NCBI GenBank assembly: GCA_021372515.1
Contig: JAJFUG010000197.1
Span: 1-41,762 of the forward strand
Reading direction: 5' to 3'
From: a bacterium
GTDB lineage: Bacteria; Gemmatimonadota; Glassbacteria; GWA2-58-10
Length of the DNA stretch: 41,762 nucleotides
In this document: piece by piece, positions 32,376 to 41,232 of the stretch
Numbering within the stretch: position 1 is the first letter of the stretch
Layout of the letters: each line of letters opens with the position of its first letter
The notes under the pieces: model-generated
Told to the model about the DNA's origin: nothing
Database searches by the model: none
Seen by the model: the letters and a program-made list of their open reading frames with translations, nothing else
Translations under genes and position numbers: made by a program

Positions 32376-32392
32376 GTGGTATGGATATTGCA
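32376..32392 (+). promoter_or_regulatory. Probable sigma-54 promoter for the dockerin operon
   Basis: GTGGTATGGATATTGCA has GG (32378-32379) and GC (32390-32391) exactly ten bases apart and keeps TGG-A-G at -24 and TTGCA at -12. Predicted start near 32403, with a leader of about 55 bases. Confidence 0.5.
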
Positions 32393-32456
32393 AAGACCAG
32401 GATATGAAAGATGCAAACCAGCCACCCTTTTCGATAAAGCTTTGAAAGGAATCAAT

Positions 32457-33374
32457 ATGCGCCCTTCATCCACCATCCTGACTCTGGCTCTGGCCGCCCT
32501 GATTTTCCATGTGACGCCCTCGGTTGCCGCCGAGATCAAAATGACCGGTCTGGCCTGCACCGACCTGTCCATCACCAGCGCCCGCGTTTCCTGGCTCACC
32601 GACGCCCAGACCCTCGACAACCGGGTCGAGGTGCGGGAAAAGGGCTCCGATTCGCTGCTGGTTTTCACGGACGAATACGCGAGCGAGACCTACACGCACC
32701 TGATCGCCCTGATCGGCCTCAAGGTGGGCACGGAATACGAGTACCGTCTGCGCTCCGACAGCACACTCTGGGACAACAGCGACCGCTGGTACTCGTTCAA
32801 GACTTTCCTGGAGACTGTGGGCGGCGGGACACCCTGGACGGCCCATGGCAGCCTGTTCGATGGGCAGGGCGAGCCGCTGGACCGCTGCCTGGTGCGTCTG
32901 CAGGTGAGACGGGCCAACGGTGACCGTTCGGTAGTGAAGACCGTGCTGAATAAAAGGGGCGGGACCGGTGAGGTGGCCGGGCAGTGGGACGTGGACATGA
33001 CGACCGTGCGGGAGGAACTCACCGGCTATGCGTTCAATCCCGGCGCCGGCGACCGGCTGTTCATCGAGTACTTTCCCAACTACTGGACCAACGACACGGA
33101 CAGCTCGGTGGTGCTCCAGGGAAGCGCCAGCTTTTTCATTCCGGCCCACACGGTTCAGGTCTACGATCCGAACCTGGGGATGCGCGGCGACCTGGACAAC
33201 AACGGAAAAGTGAACGTTTTCGACCTTCTCGATATCCTTAAAGTTCTGGGCGGCTCGAAGCCGGTCGCCGGTGACCAGCGCCTGGCCTTTGCGGCGGACG
33301 TGGACGGCAACGGCCGGTACGATGTCTTCGACCTGCTGGCCCTTTTACGGTTGATGAGCGGCAGTGCAGCCTGA
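32457..33374 (+). CDS. Secreted Fn3-like protein with C-terminal dockerin
   Basis: This 305-residue exported protein has a signal peptide (residues 1-23, ending PSVAA). A fibronectin-III-like domain at about 28-125 follows (LACTDLSITSARVSWLTDAQ ... GTEYEYRLRSD), then a beta domain at about 130-235. A type I dockerin fills the last 65 residues, with two calcium-binding loops each followed by a helix: GDLDNNGKVNVFDLLDILKV and ADVDGNGRYDVFDLLALLRL. Dockerins plug into cohesin domains of other proteins. No cohesin or type IX tail is seen in this protein, so it is probably Sec-exported and docked onto a partner encoded elsewhere. ATG 32457 follows AAAGGA; the longer frame from 32334 runs through the promoter region and lacks a signal sequence. 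The next gene begins 32 bases downstream. Confidence 0.8.
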   Translation: MRPSSTILTLALAALIFHVTPSVAAEIKMTGLACTDLSITSARVSWLTDAQTLDNRVEVREKGSDSLLVFTDEYASETYTHLIALIGLKVGTEYEYRLRSDSTLWDNSDRWYSFKTFLETVGGGTPWTAHGSLFDGQGEPLDRCLVRLQVRRANGDRSVVKTVLNKRGGTGEVAGQWDVDMTTVREELTGYAFNPGAGDRLFIEYFPNYWTNDTDSSVVLQGSASFFIPAHTVQVYDPNLGMRGDLDNNGKVNVFDLLDILKVLGGSKPVAGDQRLAFAADVDGNGRYDVFDLLALLRLMSGSAA

Positions 33375-33406
33375 GCCGTACCTTTGAAAACACGAAAGGT
33401 GAAAAG

Positions 33407-36400
33407 ATGGCCAACACAAAAGTTCTGCACCGCTTCGCATTGACCGTCCTGTTCGCCCTCGGCCTTGTCCTGGCGCTGTGGATGCCAGACGCGGCGCAGG
33501 GGGCACAGGAGCCGCTTGAAATCACCGACCTTCAGGTGTCCAACCAACTCGGCAACGCTTTTGTCGTTTCCTGGCGCACCAGCCGGCCGACTTTCAACAA
33601 CGTTCTGCTTTACGGTAAAAACAGCCTCAACCTGGACAGAGTGATGGGGGACTCCACAATTTCCTCCGGTAAGTCGAGCGTTATCCATTATGTCCAGCTC
33701 GTGTACCTGGATATCAACACCACCTACTTTTTCAAGGTGCGCAGCGACGGGGTGGAGTATTCGGTCAGCCCCATGGGTGTGGACTCGGTGGTCACTTTTT
33801 CGCAAAAGCTCCCTCCGGCGGCGATCCTGTTCTACGGCCAGGTGGTCAACAGTTCCACCCATGATCCGCTGGAGCGCGTGCTGGCCCGTTCGTACCTCAA
33901 GACAATCCGGCCCGGCGTCGGCGGCACGACAGTGGTCGACAGTTCCACGTGGTACTCCTTGCTTACCGACGTTCAGGGTATATTCCAGTATGACCGGGCC
34001 AATTACCGTGACTTCAACGGGTCGGTTTTCGTATACCGTCCCGGCCTGACCTGGATCCACCTCGAGCTGCTTGGCACCTCCCAGGGTACGGTGACTGACA
34101 GTGTTCTGCTGACTGCTACAGAATCCACTTTGTTGCAGGATCTGGGAGTGTTCCTGCTGGTCGATGAACGCGAGGCCCTGAACGGACGGGTCAGAGCCAC
34201 CGGACCGGTGCTGGCCAATGGCCGCAGCGCCTCGGTGGTCCGGGTGACAGTGCTGGACAAGACAAAAAAGCCGGTCTCCAATGTGGAGGTCCGCCTGCGC
34301 GCCGCCGTGGGCTACGAGCAGGGCGTCACCTTCCATCAGCCCACCACGCCCACGGATGTCAACGGCATGACCTGGGGCCTGGTCCATTCCACGGTGTCCG
34401 AGACCAAGATCATCCAGGCGCTCAATGTCAGCCGTCCCGACAGCGCCGCCCTCGACTCCACGGCGATGATCAATTTTGTCACTCCGCCCGGCGATATCAC
34501 CCAGGACAAGACTCCGCCGTTCATCTATTTCACCACAGAGTACGCCGACACGAACGACAATCTCGGCCCCTACAACATCACGGCCAGCGTGGTGGACAAT
34601 TTCACCCCGGTTGTCAGGATGGCCTGGAGCGTATCCGGCAACGTCTACAAGGACACGGTCCTGATGATGGCCCAGGCGGGCACGGACGATTTCCGCTACG
34701 GGATTCCGGGCCAGGCCTACAACTCGGTGGTCAATTACTTTGTAATGGCCTCCGACTCAGCCGGGTTCCGGGTCTCGAGCCCCGACTCCTTCATCAGCAA
34801 CCCGTTCCTGCTGCCCTACCGCTTCGAGGTGCTGCCCCCGGGCGGCAGCCCCGAGGCCAAGATGGGCATCACCCACACCACCGAGCTGTCGAACACCACC
34901 AACACCACCCGTCCGCGCCGGGTCGAAACCTGGGTGACCGCGCATTCCGGCGTGCGCACTGCGGTGATCAAATGGCGCAACGCCAAAGAGAGTGAGACGT
35001 TCTTCGACGTGGTGATGGAGCATTACGGCTCGCATTACTGGGGCAGCATCCCGGCCAAGCCGGTGGGCAGCCGGATCGAGTATTTCATCCAAGTGACCGA
35101 TTCCCTGGGCCGGGTGGATGCCGACCGACGGCGCGCTCCCCTGTCCGATCTGTACAGCTACGAGGTGCTGGCCGCGGGGCCGCGCTCCGAGGCCAGTTAT
35201 GTCGACACGACCATGTATCTGGGCACGACCGACGCGCACCGCTCCGAGCAGGCGGCGGTGGGAGATTTAAACGGCGACCGCTATCCGGACGTGGTGACCG
35301 CCAACTACGGCGAGCCCAACAGCGTCTATTTCTACAACCAGTACGACGGCGCCCTGCACGAGGTGACCTCCCAGGCCATCAGCATACAGCCCTCGGACAA
35401 GAGCAACTCGGTGGCTGCGATCGACGTGGACGCGGATGACGACCTGGACCTCGTGTTCGGCAACGACGGGCAGCAGAGCCGTCTCTACATCAACAACGGC
35501 AAGGGCGCTTTCGACGATGTCACAACGCGCACAGTGGCCGAAGGTGTCACGCGCATGCCCGCCGAGGCCTGGCACACGGTCATGGTCCTGGCCGATGATT
35601 TCAACGGCGACGGGGCGATCGACCTGTACATGGTCAACAACACCCCGGGCGGAGAGGTGAACCGCCTGCTGTTCAACGACAGCCTGGGCGTGTTCCGCGA
35701 CGTCACCAACCTCTACATCCTCAACTCCCAGGCCGACCAGAGCGTCTGGGCCTGCGCCGGCGATATCGACGGGGACAAGGACATCGACATCGTGGTGATC
35801 AACCGGGCGCAGAACCACGCAATCCTTACCAACAAGGGCAAGGGAATATTCCAGCGCAGTGAGATAACCGCGGCCAGCGCGGCCCAGGCCCACGGTGGAG
35901 AGCTGGTGGATGTGGACGGGGACGGCGACCTGGACCTGGTGGTCGCCCAGAGCAACACCCAGCAGAACGAGCTGTTCCTGAACAACGGGCGGGGCGTGTT
36001 CACGCGCGACACCCAGCGCCTGCCCGCGGAGAGCGACAACACCTACGGCGTGCGCTCTTTCGACGCCAACATGGACGGCTACCCGGACCTGTACTACGTC
36101 AATTACAGCCAGGCCAACCGTCTGCTGCTCAACGACGGCACCGGCTATTTCTCAGAGGCGCCCGCCGGAATGATGCCCACCTGGATCGGCGTGTCGACCT
36201 CGGTGGGCCTGACCGATTTCAACCAGGACAGCCGTCCCGACCTCTACATCACCCAGGAGGACCGGCGCAACACCCTGGTGTTCAGCCGCGCCCGTCTGAT
36301 CAATCCCAGCGACCTGCCCTCACGCTTCGACCTGATAACCCCGACCCGGTCGGATACGGTCAGCGCGACCCAGGTCACTTTCATCTGGCACCGGAGCTAT

Positions 36401-37597
36401 TCCGAAGACAGCACGGACGTGGTGCGCTACGGTTTCGACCTGTCACTGGACAGCCTGTTCAGCGCCAGCAAGATTGTCAATCAGTACACCACCCTGTCCG
36501 ACACCACGCTCACCCTGAGCGACCTGCCGGACAACACCCGTTTCTGGTGGCGGGTCTACGCCCAGAACAGCACCCTGACGCCGGTGTATTCGAACAGCAC
36601 CTTCTCTTTCGTTGTGAACACATCTTTCCTGGGCGGGACGCCGGAGTTCGCGGTGCTGCTCAGCCGCAACCCCGTGCTGACCGGCTACATGAACATCTAC
36701 ATCGTCTCCAGCGTCCCACTGGCCGCCGCCCCGCAGCTCACCGTGAACCTGTCGGCGCTCGGCGTGACCCGGATCGGTCAGAACGACATCTGGCGCGGCC
36801 AGTACTTCGCCCGCAGCGGGTTCCTGCTGTCGGTGACCGGCACCAGCCTCGGCGGCCGGCCCGGCGAATTCGTCCAGACCTATCCCTCGATGCTGGCCTC
36901 GGTCGGCGCCATGCAGTCCGCCTCCCTGCCGTCCTGGATCGAGCCTGCCGGGACCGGGTCGGTGGAGGTGCTGGTGGCGCATAACCTGCCGCCGTCGGGG
37001 AGCGCACTCAAGCACAAGCTGGAGAGCCTGAGCCTGCAAGGCCTGGGCGCAGGCGACGAGAGCCTTTCCTGCGAAAGCTACACCTTCATCCCGCTGGGCG
37101 AGTCCACCGCCGGCGGCTACAAGGTCTTCTTCCGCGCAACGGACGGTTTCCGGAGCGGGTTGGCGATCTGCCGCCTGGATGAGTCGGGCGGCTGGCAGGC
37201 CCTGGCCACGAGCTACGACCAGTCGCGGCGCCTCTACACCGCGACCAGCGCGACTATCGGCACTTTCGCCCTGCTGTCCGGGATGGGTCCGTCCGCGGCC
37301 GGACTGCCGCGGGCTTTCTCCCTGGGCCAGAACGTGCCCAACCCGTTCAACCCCTCCACTACGATCAGCTACCGTGTGCCCGAGGAAATGGGCACGGCTC
37401 AGGTGGAGCTCAAAGTGTACAACCTGCGCGGGGCGCTCGTGCGCACCCTGATCGACCGTGCCCACACGCCGGGTGTGTACTCGGTGGAATGGAACGGGTG
37501 TGACGAGGGCGGACGGGAACTCCCCAGCGGCATCTATTTCTATCGACTCAAGGCCGGTTCCATCGCGATCAACCGCAAGATGGTCTTGATCCGCTGA
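33407..37597 (+). CDS. Giant secreted FG-GAP/VCBS propeller protein with type IX sorting tail
   Basis: This 1396-residue exported protein has a signal peptide (about 1-33, ending DAAQGAQ). An Fn3-like domain at about 37-125 (LQVSNQLGNAFVVSWRT), carboxypeptidase-regulatory-like and Big-1-like beta domains at 135-370, and a further beta region to 600 follow. Seven FG-GAP/VCBS-like repeats occupy about 615-960. Most have Asp-rich loops such as GDLNGDRYPDVV, DVDGDGDLDLVV and DFNGDGAIDLYM; seven is the number needed for a closed calcium-binding beta propeller. Another Fn3-like domain lies at about 973-1075 and a beta region to 1290. The sorting tail is at about 1301-1396 (LGQNVPNPFNPSTTISYR ... 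GIYFYRLKAG). AAAGGTG precedes the ATG. Such propellers bind ligands or matrix; the specific partner is unknown. Confidence 0.85.
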   Translation: MANTKVLHRFALTVLFALGLVLALWMPDAAQGAQEPLEITDLQVSNQLGNAFVVSWRTSRPTFNNVLLYGKNSLNLDRVMGDSTISSGKSSVIHYVQLVYLDINTTYFFKVRSDGVEYSVSPMGVDSVVTFSQKLPPAAILFYGQVVNSSTHDPLERVLARSYLKTIRPGVGGTTVVDSSTWYSLLTDVQGIFQYDRANYRDFNGSVFVYRPGLTWIHLELLGTSQGTVTDSVLLTATESTLLQDLGVFLLVDEREALNGRVRATGPVLANGRSASVVRVTVLDKTKKPVSNVEVRLRAAVGYEQGVTFHQPTTPTDVNGMTWGLVHSTVSETKIIQALNVSRPDSAALDSTAMINFVTPPGDITQDKTPPFIYFTTEYADTNDNLGPYNITASVVDNFTPVVRMAWSVSGNVYKDTVLMMAQAGTDDFRYGIPGQAYNSVVNYFVMASDSAGFRVSSPDSFISNPFLLPYRFEVLPPGGSPEAKMGITHTTELSNTTNTTRPRRVETWVTAHSGVRTAVIKWRNAKESETFFDVVMEHYGSHYWGSIPAKPVGSRIEYFIQVTDSLGRVDADRRRAPLSDLYSYEVLAAGPRSEASYVDTTMYLGTTDAHRSEQAAVGDLNGDRYPDVVTANYGEPNSVYFYNQYDGALHEVTSQAISIQPSDKSNSVAAIDVDADDDLDLVFGNDGQQSRLYINNGKGAFDDVTTRTVAEGVTRMPAEAWHTVMVLADDFNGDGAIDLYMVNNTPGGEVNRLLFNDSLGVFRDVTNLYILNSQADQSVWACAGDIDGDKDIDIVVINRAQNHAILTNKGKGIFQRSEITAASAAQAHGGELVDVDGDGDLDLVVAQSNTQQNELFLNNGRGVFTRDTQRLPAESDNTYGVRSFDANMDGYPDLYYVNYSQANRLLLNDGTGYFSEAPAGMMPTWIGVSTSVGLTDFNQDSRPDLYITQEDRRNTLVFSRARLINPSDLPSRFDLITPTRSDTVSATQVTFIWHRSYSEDSTDVVRYGFDLSLDSLFSASKIVNQYTTLSDTTLTLSDLPDNTRFWWRVYAQNSTLTPVYSNSTFSFVVNTSFLGGTPEFAVLLSRNPVLTGYMNIYIVSSVPLAAAPQLTVNLSALGVTRIGQNDIWRGQYFARSGFLLSVTGTSLGGRPGEFVQTYPSMLASVGAMQSASLPSWIEPAGTGSVEVLVAHNLPPSGSALKHKLESLSLQGLGAGDESLSCESYTFIPLGESTAGGYKVFFRATDGFRSGLAICRLDESGGWQALATSYDQSRRLYTATSATIGTFALLSGMGPSAAGLPRAFSLGQNVPNPFNPSTTISYRVPEEMGTAQVELKVYNLRGALVRTLIDRAHTPGVYSVEWNGCDEGGRELPSGIYFYRLKAGSIAINRKMVLIR

Positions 37598-37616
37598 ACC
37601 CCGGAGGGAGAGAAGT

Positions 37617-38255
37617 ATGGAGAACACCAGGCTGAAGATTCTAACCGGGGGTCTGTTGCTGACCCTCGCTCTGGCCTGCGCATGCAGCACGCCCTCGGCC
37701 CCCGAGTTCAACATCGAGCCGGCCTATCTGAGCGATGTGTCCAAGGGTTGGAGTCTGTTCGCCCAAGGAAATTTCGCCCTGGCCGCGACCAGTTTCCGCT
37801 CCGCGATAGCCCGGGATGTGCAACAGGATTATTATGAGGCCCATATCGGCCTGGGCTGGGCCATGGCGATGCAGGATTCGCTGCAGAAGGCCGTGCTCAA
37901 TTTCGACCTGGCGCTGGACCGCGCTCCGAAGGACTCCCGGGACAGCGTCAACATCCTGAGCGGCCTGAGCTTCGCCTACCGTGATCTCAACCCGCCCGAT
38001 TACCAGAAAGTCCGGGATGACGCCGTGGTGGTGCTGGAGAAAGACCCGAGCTTCGTCTTCGCCTACCGCACCTCGATCAACGCGCAGGATGTCAAAGCGG
38101 TCCTGGCGGAGGCATATTTCAACCTCGGGCAGTACGAGGAGGCGGCCGCTATTGCCGACCCGGGCGGCACGCTCGACCCGAGCGCCGATGATTACAATCA
38201 GAAATTGCTTTCCAAGATCAATCAATTGCTCACTATCAGCCGGGAAGGAGTGTGA
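37617..38255 (+). CDS. TPR lipoprotein
   Basis: This 212-residue lipoprotein starts 19 bases after the propeller gene, with GGAGGGAGA before the ATG. The signal runs to LTLALAC, with the acylated Cys near residue 21. TPR-like helices follow (GWSLFAQGNFALAATSFRSA, AHIGLGWAMAMQDSLQKAVL, LAEAYFNLGQYEEAAAIADP). It is probably held at the inner leaflet of the outer membrane as a scaffold or assembly factor for its neighbours. No named family is recognised. Its stop is nearly fused to the next start, so the two are likely co-translated. Confidence 0.68.
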   Translation: MENTRLKILTGGLLLTLALACACSTPSAPEFNIEPAYLSDVSKGWSLFAQGNFALAATSFRSAIARDVQQDYYEAHIGLGWAMAMQDSLQKAVLNFDLALDRAPKDSRDSVNILSGLSFAYRDLNPPDYQKVRDDAVVVLEKDPSFVFAYRTSINAQDVKAVLAEAYFNLGQYEEAAAIADPGGTLDPSADDYNQKLLSKINQLLTISREGV

Positions 38256-38261
38256 GCGGTG

Positions 38262-39164
38262 ATGATGCGAGCAGCCCTGGCCACCCTTGCCCTCAGCCTG
38301 GCGTTCTGCCTGGCGCCGCAAAGCGCCGCGGCCCAGATGCAGACCGTCGAGCAGCTATACCAGGCCGGACAGAGCGTGGACCGGGCCAAGAAATATCAGG
38401 AGATGAACCTCTGGGATGAGGCCGAGCGCGAGTACTGGAACGCGGTGGCCGAGGATTTCAACAACATCCAGGCCCGGTTGGGGCTGGGCGAGGTCTATCG
38501 CCGCAAAGAGATGTTCGACAAGGCGATCGAGAACTACCAGATCGTACTGAAGCAGCAGCCCGACAACGTGGACGTGCAGTACATGATCAGCCTGTCGTAC
38601 TATGACGCCCACCAGTACGCCAAAGCGCGCGAGGCCGCCGAAAAGGCCCTCCAGATGAACCCCGACCTGGCCAAGGCCGAAAACCTGGTGCGCCTGAGCG
38701 AGGTGAAGAACCAGGAGCAGCAGCAGGTGATGACCGAGCTGCGCCGCAAGGAGGAGGCCGCCCTGGTGCGCTACCGCGAGGTGCAGGATGTCAAGGAGTC
38801 GGCGCTGATCGGCAATTTCGTCCCCGGCTGGCGGCTGATCCAGACCGCCGAGACCCGGCCGATGCTGACCGGCTACACTATTCTGGGGGCCACGGCTGGG
38901 ATGTTCCTGGCCGGCTACATGCTGCGCTCGGCCGGCTCCAAGAGCTACACCAGCGCGGTCCAGGCGCTCACCCGCGAGGAGTACCAGAGCTTCATCAACA
39001 CGGGCCAGACCCGCTACAAGATAGGCGGCTACATGGTGGATGCCGCCCTGGGGATCACGTTGCTCAACCTGGTGGATTCATACTTTTTCGACCACCATAT
39101 TTTCGGCGGACGCACGCGGGTCAAGCCCAGCCTGCCCGACCGCGACCGTCACCGCACCTATTGA
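38262..39164 (+). CDS. TPR protein with C-terminal membrane region (DUF5683-like)
   Basis: The product is about 300 residues. It has a signal-like N-terminus (MMRAALATLALSLAFCLAPQ ... AAAQ), then two or three TPR units (AREYW-like EREYWNAVAEDFNNIQARLG; YQIVLKQQPDNVDVQYMISL; AREAAEKALQMNPDLAKAEN). A charged helix at about 145-180 follows. The C-terminal part has two hydrophobic stretches (GYTILGATAGMFLAGYML; IGGYMVDAALGITLLNLVDS) and a preceding FVPGW that recalls the PGxGQ motif of DUF5683 proteins. GTG 38259, ATG 38262 and ATG 38265 are adjacent candidate starts after AAGGAG. It closes the dockerin-propeller-lipoprotein run and may help export or anchor those proteins; this is inference from position only. 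Confidence 0.62.
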   Translation: MMRAALATLALSLAFCLAPQSAAAQMQTVEQLYQAGQSVDRAKKYQEMNLWDEAEREYWNAVAEDFNNIQARLGLGEVYRRKEMFDKAIENYQIVLKQQPDNVDVQYMISLSYYDAHQYAKAREAAEKALQMNPDLAKAENLVRLSEVKNQEQQQVMTELRRKEEAALVRYREVQDVKESALIGNFVPGWRLIQTAETRPMLTGYTILGATAGMFLAGYMLRSAGSKSYTSAVQALTREEYQSFINTGQTRYKIGGYMVDAALGITLLNLVDSYFFDHHIFGGRTRVKPSLPDRDRHRTY

Positions 39165-39190
39165 TCCTGCCCGCAGGACTATCCGCTTCT

Positions 39191-39230
39191 CTCCCCCGTG
39201 ACGGCAGCCGTTGCGGGGGGGCTTTTTTTT
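39191..39230 (+). terminator. Rho-independent terminator closing the dockerin operon
   Basis: CCCCCGTGACG, loop GCAGC and CGTTGCGGGGG pair along the whole stem with two G-U pairs, followed by GGC and eight T. Confidence 0.88.
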
Positions 39231-39353
39231 GCCTATCTTTGCGCGGGATAGCTCACAGGCCGGTATGAGGTTCAATACACGGAGACGGGTGGCCTGCCCC
39301 GTTGAATACAGGATGCTTGCACCTTAAGGGACGGCAAAGATAAGGAAGTGGCG

Positions 39354-40961
39354 GTGGCCCGCTATGGAGAGACCGAAAATACTCGCACGAGCCTGCTCGA
39401 CGCAGAGCGCGGCACGCTTGTCAGGAAAGACCGGGCGGCGCTGAACGTGGGCCTGGTGGCCCTCAGCCCCTATGACGTTGCCATGGCCAGTCTGGGCTTC
39501 CAGACCATCTACCGCCTGTTCAACGCCCATCCGGAGGTGCGCTGCGAGCGGGTGTTCTGCCTGGACCGCGACAACCCCGCCGCCGAGCGGAGCTGGCTGG
39601 CCCTGGAAAGCGGCGCGCCGCCCTCCACGTTCGATGTGCTGGCCCTGTCGCTGAGCTACGAGCAGGACTGCCTCTGGCTGCCGTTGTTCCTCCGGGCGAT
39701 GGGCCTTCCGACCCGGGCGCAGGCGCGCTGGGGCAATCTCCCCGTGCTGCTGGCCGGCGGACCTGTGCCCAGCGGCAACCCGGAGCCGGTGGCCCCTTTT
39801 GTCGAGGCGCTGGGCCTGGGCGATGGCGAGGTTCTGGTGCCGGATTTCATCGACACCTGGCTGGAGAGCGCGCGGCGCACCTGGGAGCGGGGGGCGTTCC
39901 TGGAGGCGCTGGCCGCGCGGCCGGGGTTCTACATCCCCTCGCTCTACCGCGCCGAGATGTTGGCAGGGGAGGGAGGCGTGCTCGTGCCGCGGCCCGCAGT
40001 TCCAGCCGCTCCGGAGCGTGTCCGCCGTCAGAGCGCCCCGCTGACCGGCGATCCGGCCCACAGCGTGATAATCACCTCCAAGGCCCATTTTTCCGAGATG
40101 TTCATGCTGGAGCTGGCCCGCGGCTGCCGTCACGCCTGCCGGTTCTGCCTGGTCAGCCGGATCAACCGTCCCTGGCGGGTCTCCGACCCGCTCCGGGTGG
40201 AGGCGCTGTTGGAGAACGCGCCCGAGAGCGCCCAGGTGGCGGGCCTGGTCGGGACCAACCTCTGCGACTACCCTGAGCTGCCGCGCGTGCTGCGCGCGGT
40301 GCAAAAGCGCGGCCTGCGCCTGGGGGCCAGCTCGCTGCGCGTCGACACGCTGAACGACGAGATCCTCGGCCTGCTGCTGGAATGTGGCACGCGCAGCATC
40401 ACCCTGGCCCCGGAGACCGCCAGCGCGGCCCTGTTGCGCGAGCTGGGCAAGCCCTCGGCCGCCGAGCTTCTGCCCTCGGTTGTGGCGCGGGCCTCCGAGA
40501 TGGGGTTCGAGCAGGTGAAGCTGTATTATATGATCGGGCTGCCGGGTGAGAGCGAGGCCGACCGGGCAGCCCTGGGCGAGCAGGTGCGCGAGTTGGCCGG
40601 CAGCCTGGGTCCGCGCACCCGGCTGCGGATCAGCCTCAACCCGTTCGTGCCCAAGCCGCAGACCGCCTGGCAGGACGAGGCCATGCTCGCGCCGCGTCAG
40701 ATCAAGGCGGCGCTGAACCAGGTGCGTCGGGCGCTGTCCCCGCTGCGGCGTGTGGAGCTTCAGTGCGAGCCGCCCGCCGGGAGCCTGATCCAGGCCCTGA
40801 TATCGCTGGGCGATAGCCGTCTGGCAGCGGCCCTGGAGGCCGCCGAGCCGGAGGGGCGGGACTTTCTGGCCGCGGCCGGCCGGGCCGGGATCGACACGGA
40901 GGCTTTTCTGCACCAAAAGAAAAAGCCCTCCGCTCCGCGTCCCTGGGACCACGTGGAGTGA
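39354..40961 (+). CDS. Radical SAM protein, paralog of the TIGR03960-type N-terminal and catalytic parts
   Basis: The product has about 535 residues. Residues 30-200 resemble the B12-binding-like domain of the protein at 4542 (LNVGLVALSPYDVAMASLGF, VLLAGGPVPSGNPEPVAPFV, ALGLGDGE). The radical SAM domain follows with CxxxCxxC in RGCRHACRFCLVSR near residue 260, then an AdoMet-pocket pattern (ITLAPETASAALLRELGKPS, YYMIGLPGESEADR) and LNPFVPKPQTAWQ. Unlike its relative it lacks the Cys cluster and the DUF2344-like domain. No DxHxxG motif is seen. GTG 39354 has AAGGAAG about six bases upstream; GTG 39348 overlaps that sequence. The substrate is unknown. The last codons are also the terminator of the convergent rpmB. 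Confidence 0.8.
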   Translation: MARYGETENTRTSLLDAERGTLVRKDRAALNVGLVALSPYDVAMASLGFQTIYRLFNAHPEVRCERVFCLDRDNPAAERSWLALESGAPPSTFDVLALSLSYEQDCLWLPLFLRAMGLPTRAQARWGNLPVLLAGGPVPSGNPEPVAPFVEALGLGDGEVLVPDFIDTWLESARRTWERGAFLEALAARPGFYIPSLYRAEMLAGEGGVLVPRPAVPAAPERVRRQSAPLTGDPAHSVIITSKAHFSEMFMLELARGCRHACRFCLVSRINRPWRVSDPLRVEALLENAPESAQVAGLVGTNLCDYPELPRVLRAVQKRGLRLGASSLRVDTLNDEILGLLLECGTRSITLAPETASAALLRELGKPSAAELLPSVVARASEMGFEQVKLYYMIGLPGESEADRAALGEQVRELAGSLGPRTRLRISLNPFVPKPQTAWQDEAMLAPRQIKAALNQVRRALSPLRRVELQCEPPAGSLIQALISLGDSRLAAALEAAEPEGRDFLAAAGRAGIDTEAFLHQKKKPSAPRPWDHVE

Positions 40962-40967
40962 GGGCTT
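40913..40967 (-). terminator. Terminator of rpmB, lying inside the 3' end of the radical SAM gene
   Basis: Read on the - strand: AAGCCCTC (40967-40960) pairs with GAGGGCTT (40930-40923), with further CTCC/GGAG pairing inside, and is followed by TTTCTTTT. Only the - strand side has a T run, so it should act on rpmB transcripts. The hairpin includes the last coding bases and the stop of the opposite gene. Confidence 0.7.
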
Positions 40968-41000
40968 CTCACGAATTTTCGCCGCCGGATTCTGGCGCGC

Positions 41001-41192
41001 TCAGACCGCCTTGCTGACCTTACCGGAGCGGATGCAGCGGGTGCAGACCGTGGCGCGACGGTTCACGCCGCCTTCGCTGATCCGTATCTCCTGAAGGTTG
41101 GGCAGGAAACGGCGCTTAGTCCGGTTGTTGGCGTGGGAAACGTTGTTCCCGACACTTGGGATTTTCCCGCAGATTTCACAAACCTTGGCCAT
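41001..41192 (-). CDS. rpmB: 50S ribosomal protein L28, zinc-binding form
   Basis: This 63-residue L28 of the large ribosomal subunit begins [20 protein letters not shown] and continues [18 protein letters not shown]. Two Cys pairs, CEIC near the start and CTRC near the end, form a zinc ribbon, the so-called C+ form. It is the only gene on the - strand in the window. GGAGG lies just upstream; the ATG at 41195 would add one Met but sits too close to it. The frame is open further upstream to 41261 without family similarity. Convergent with the second radical SAM gene and divergent from the sugar dehydrogenase. Confidence 0.95.
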   Translation of the reverse strand: MAKVCEICGKIPSVGNNVSHANNRTKRRFLPNLQEIRISEGGVNRRATVCTRCIRSGKVSKAV

Positions 41193-41232
41193 CATTCCTC
41201 CGTCGAATGGAAAGAAGACAAAATTTAAATCA

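Larger units (their letters stand above)
32046..32456. other. Intergenic region with terminator, palindromes and sigma-54 site
   Basis: No gene is seen. Besides the terminator and the promoter listed separately, it holds two perfect short palindromes just upstream of the promoter: TTCCGCC-GT-GGCGGAA (32327-32342) and GGAATGTTCC (32345-32354), possible activator sites. Confidence 0.5.
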
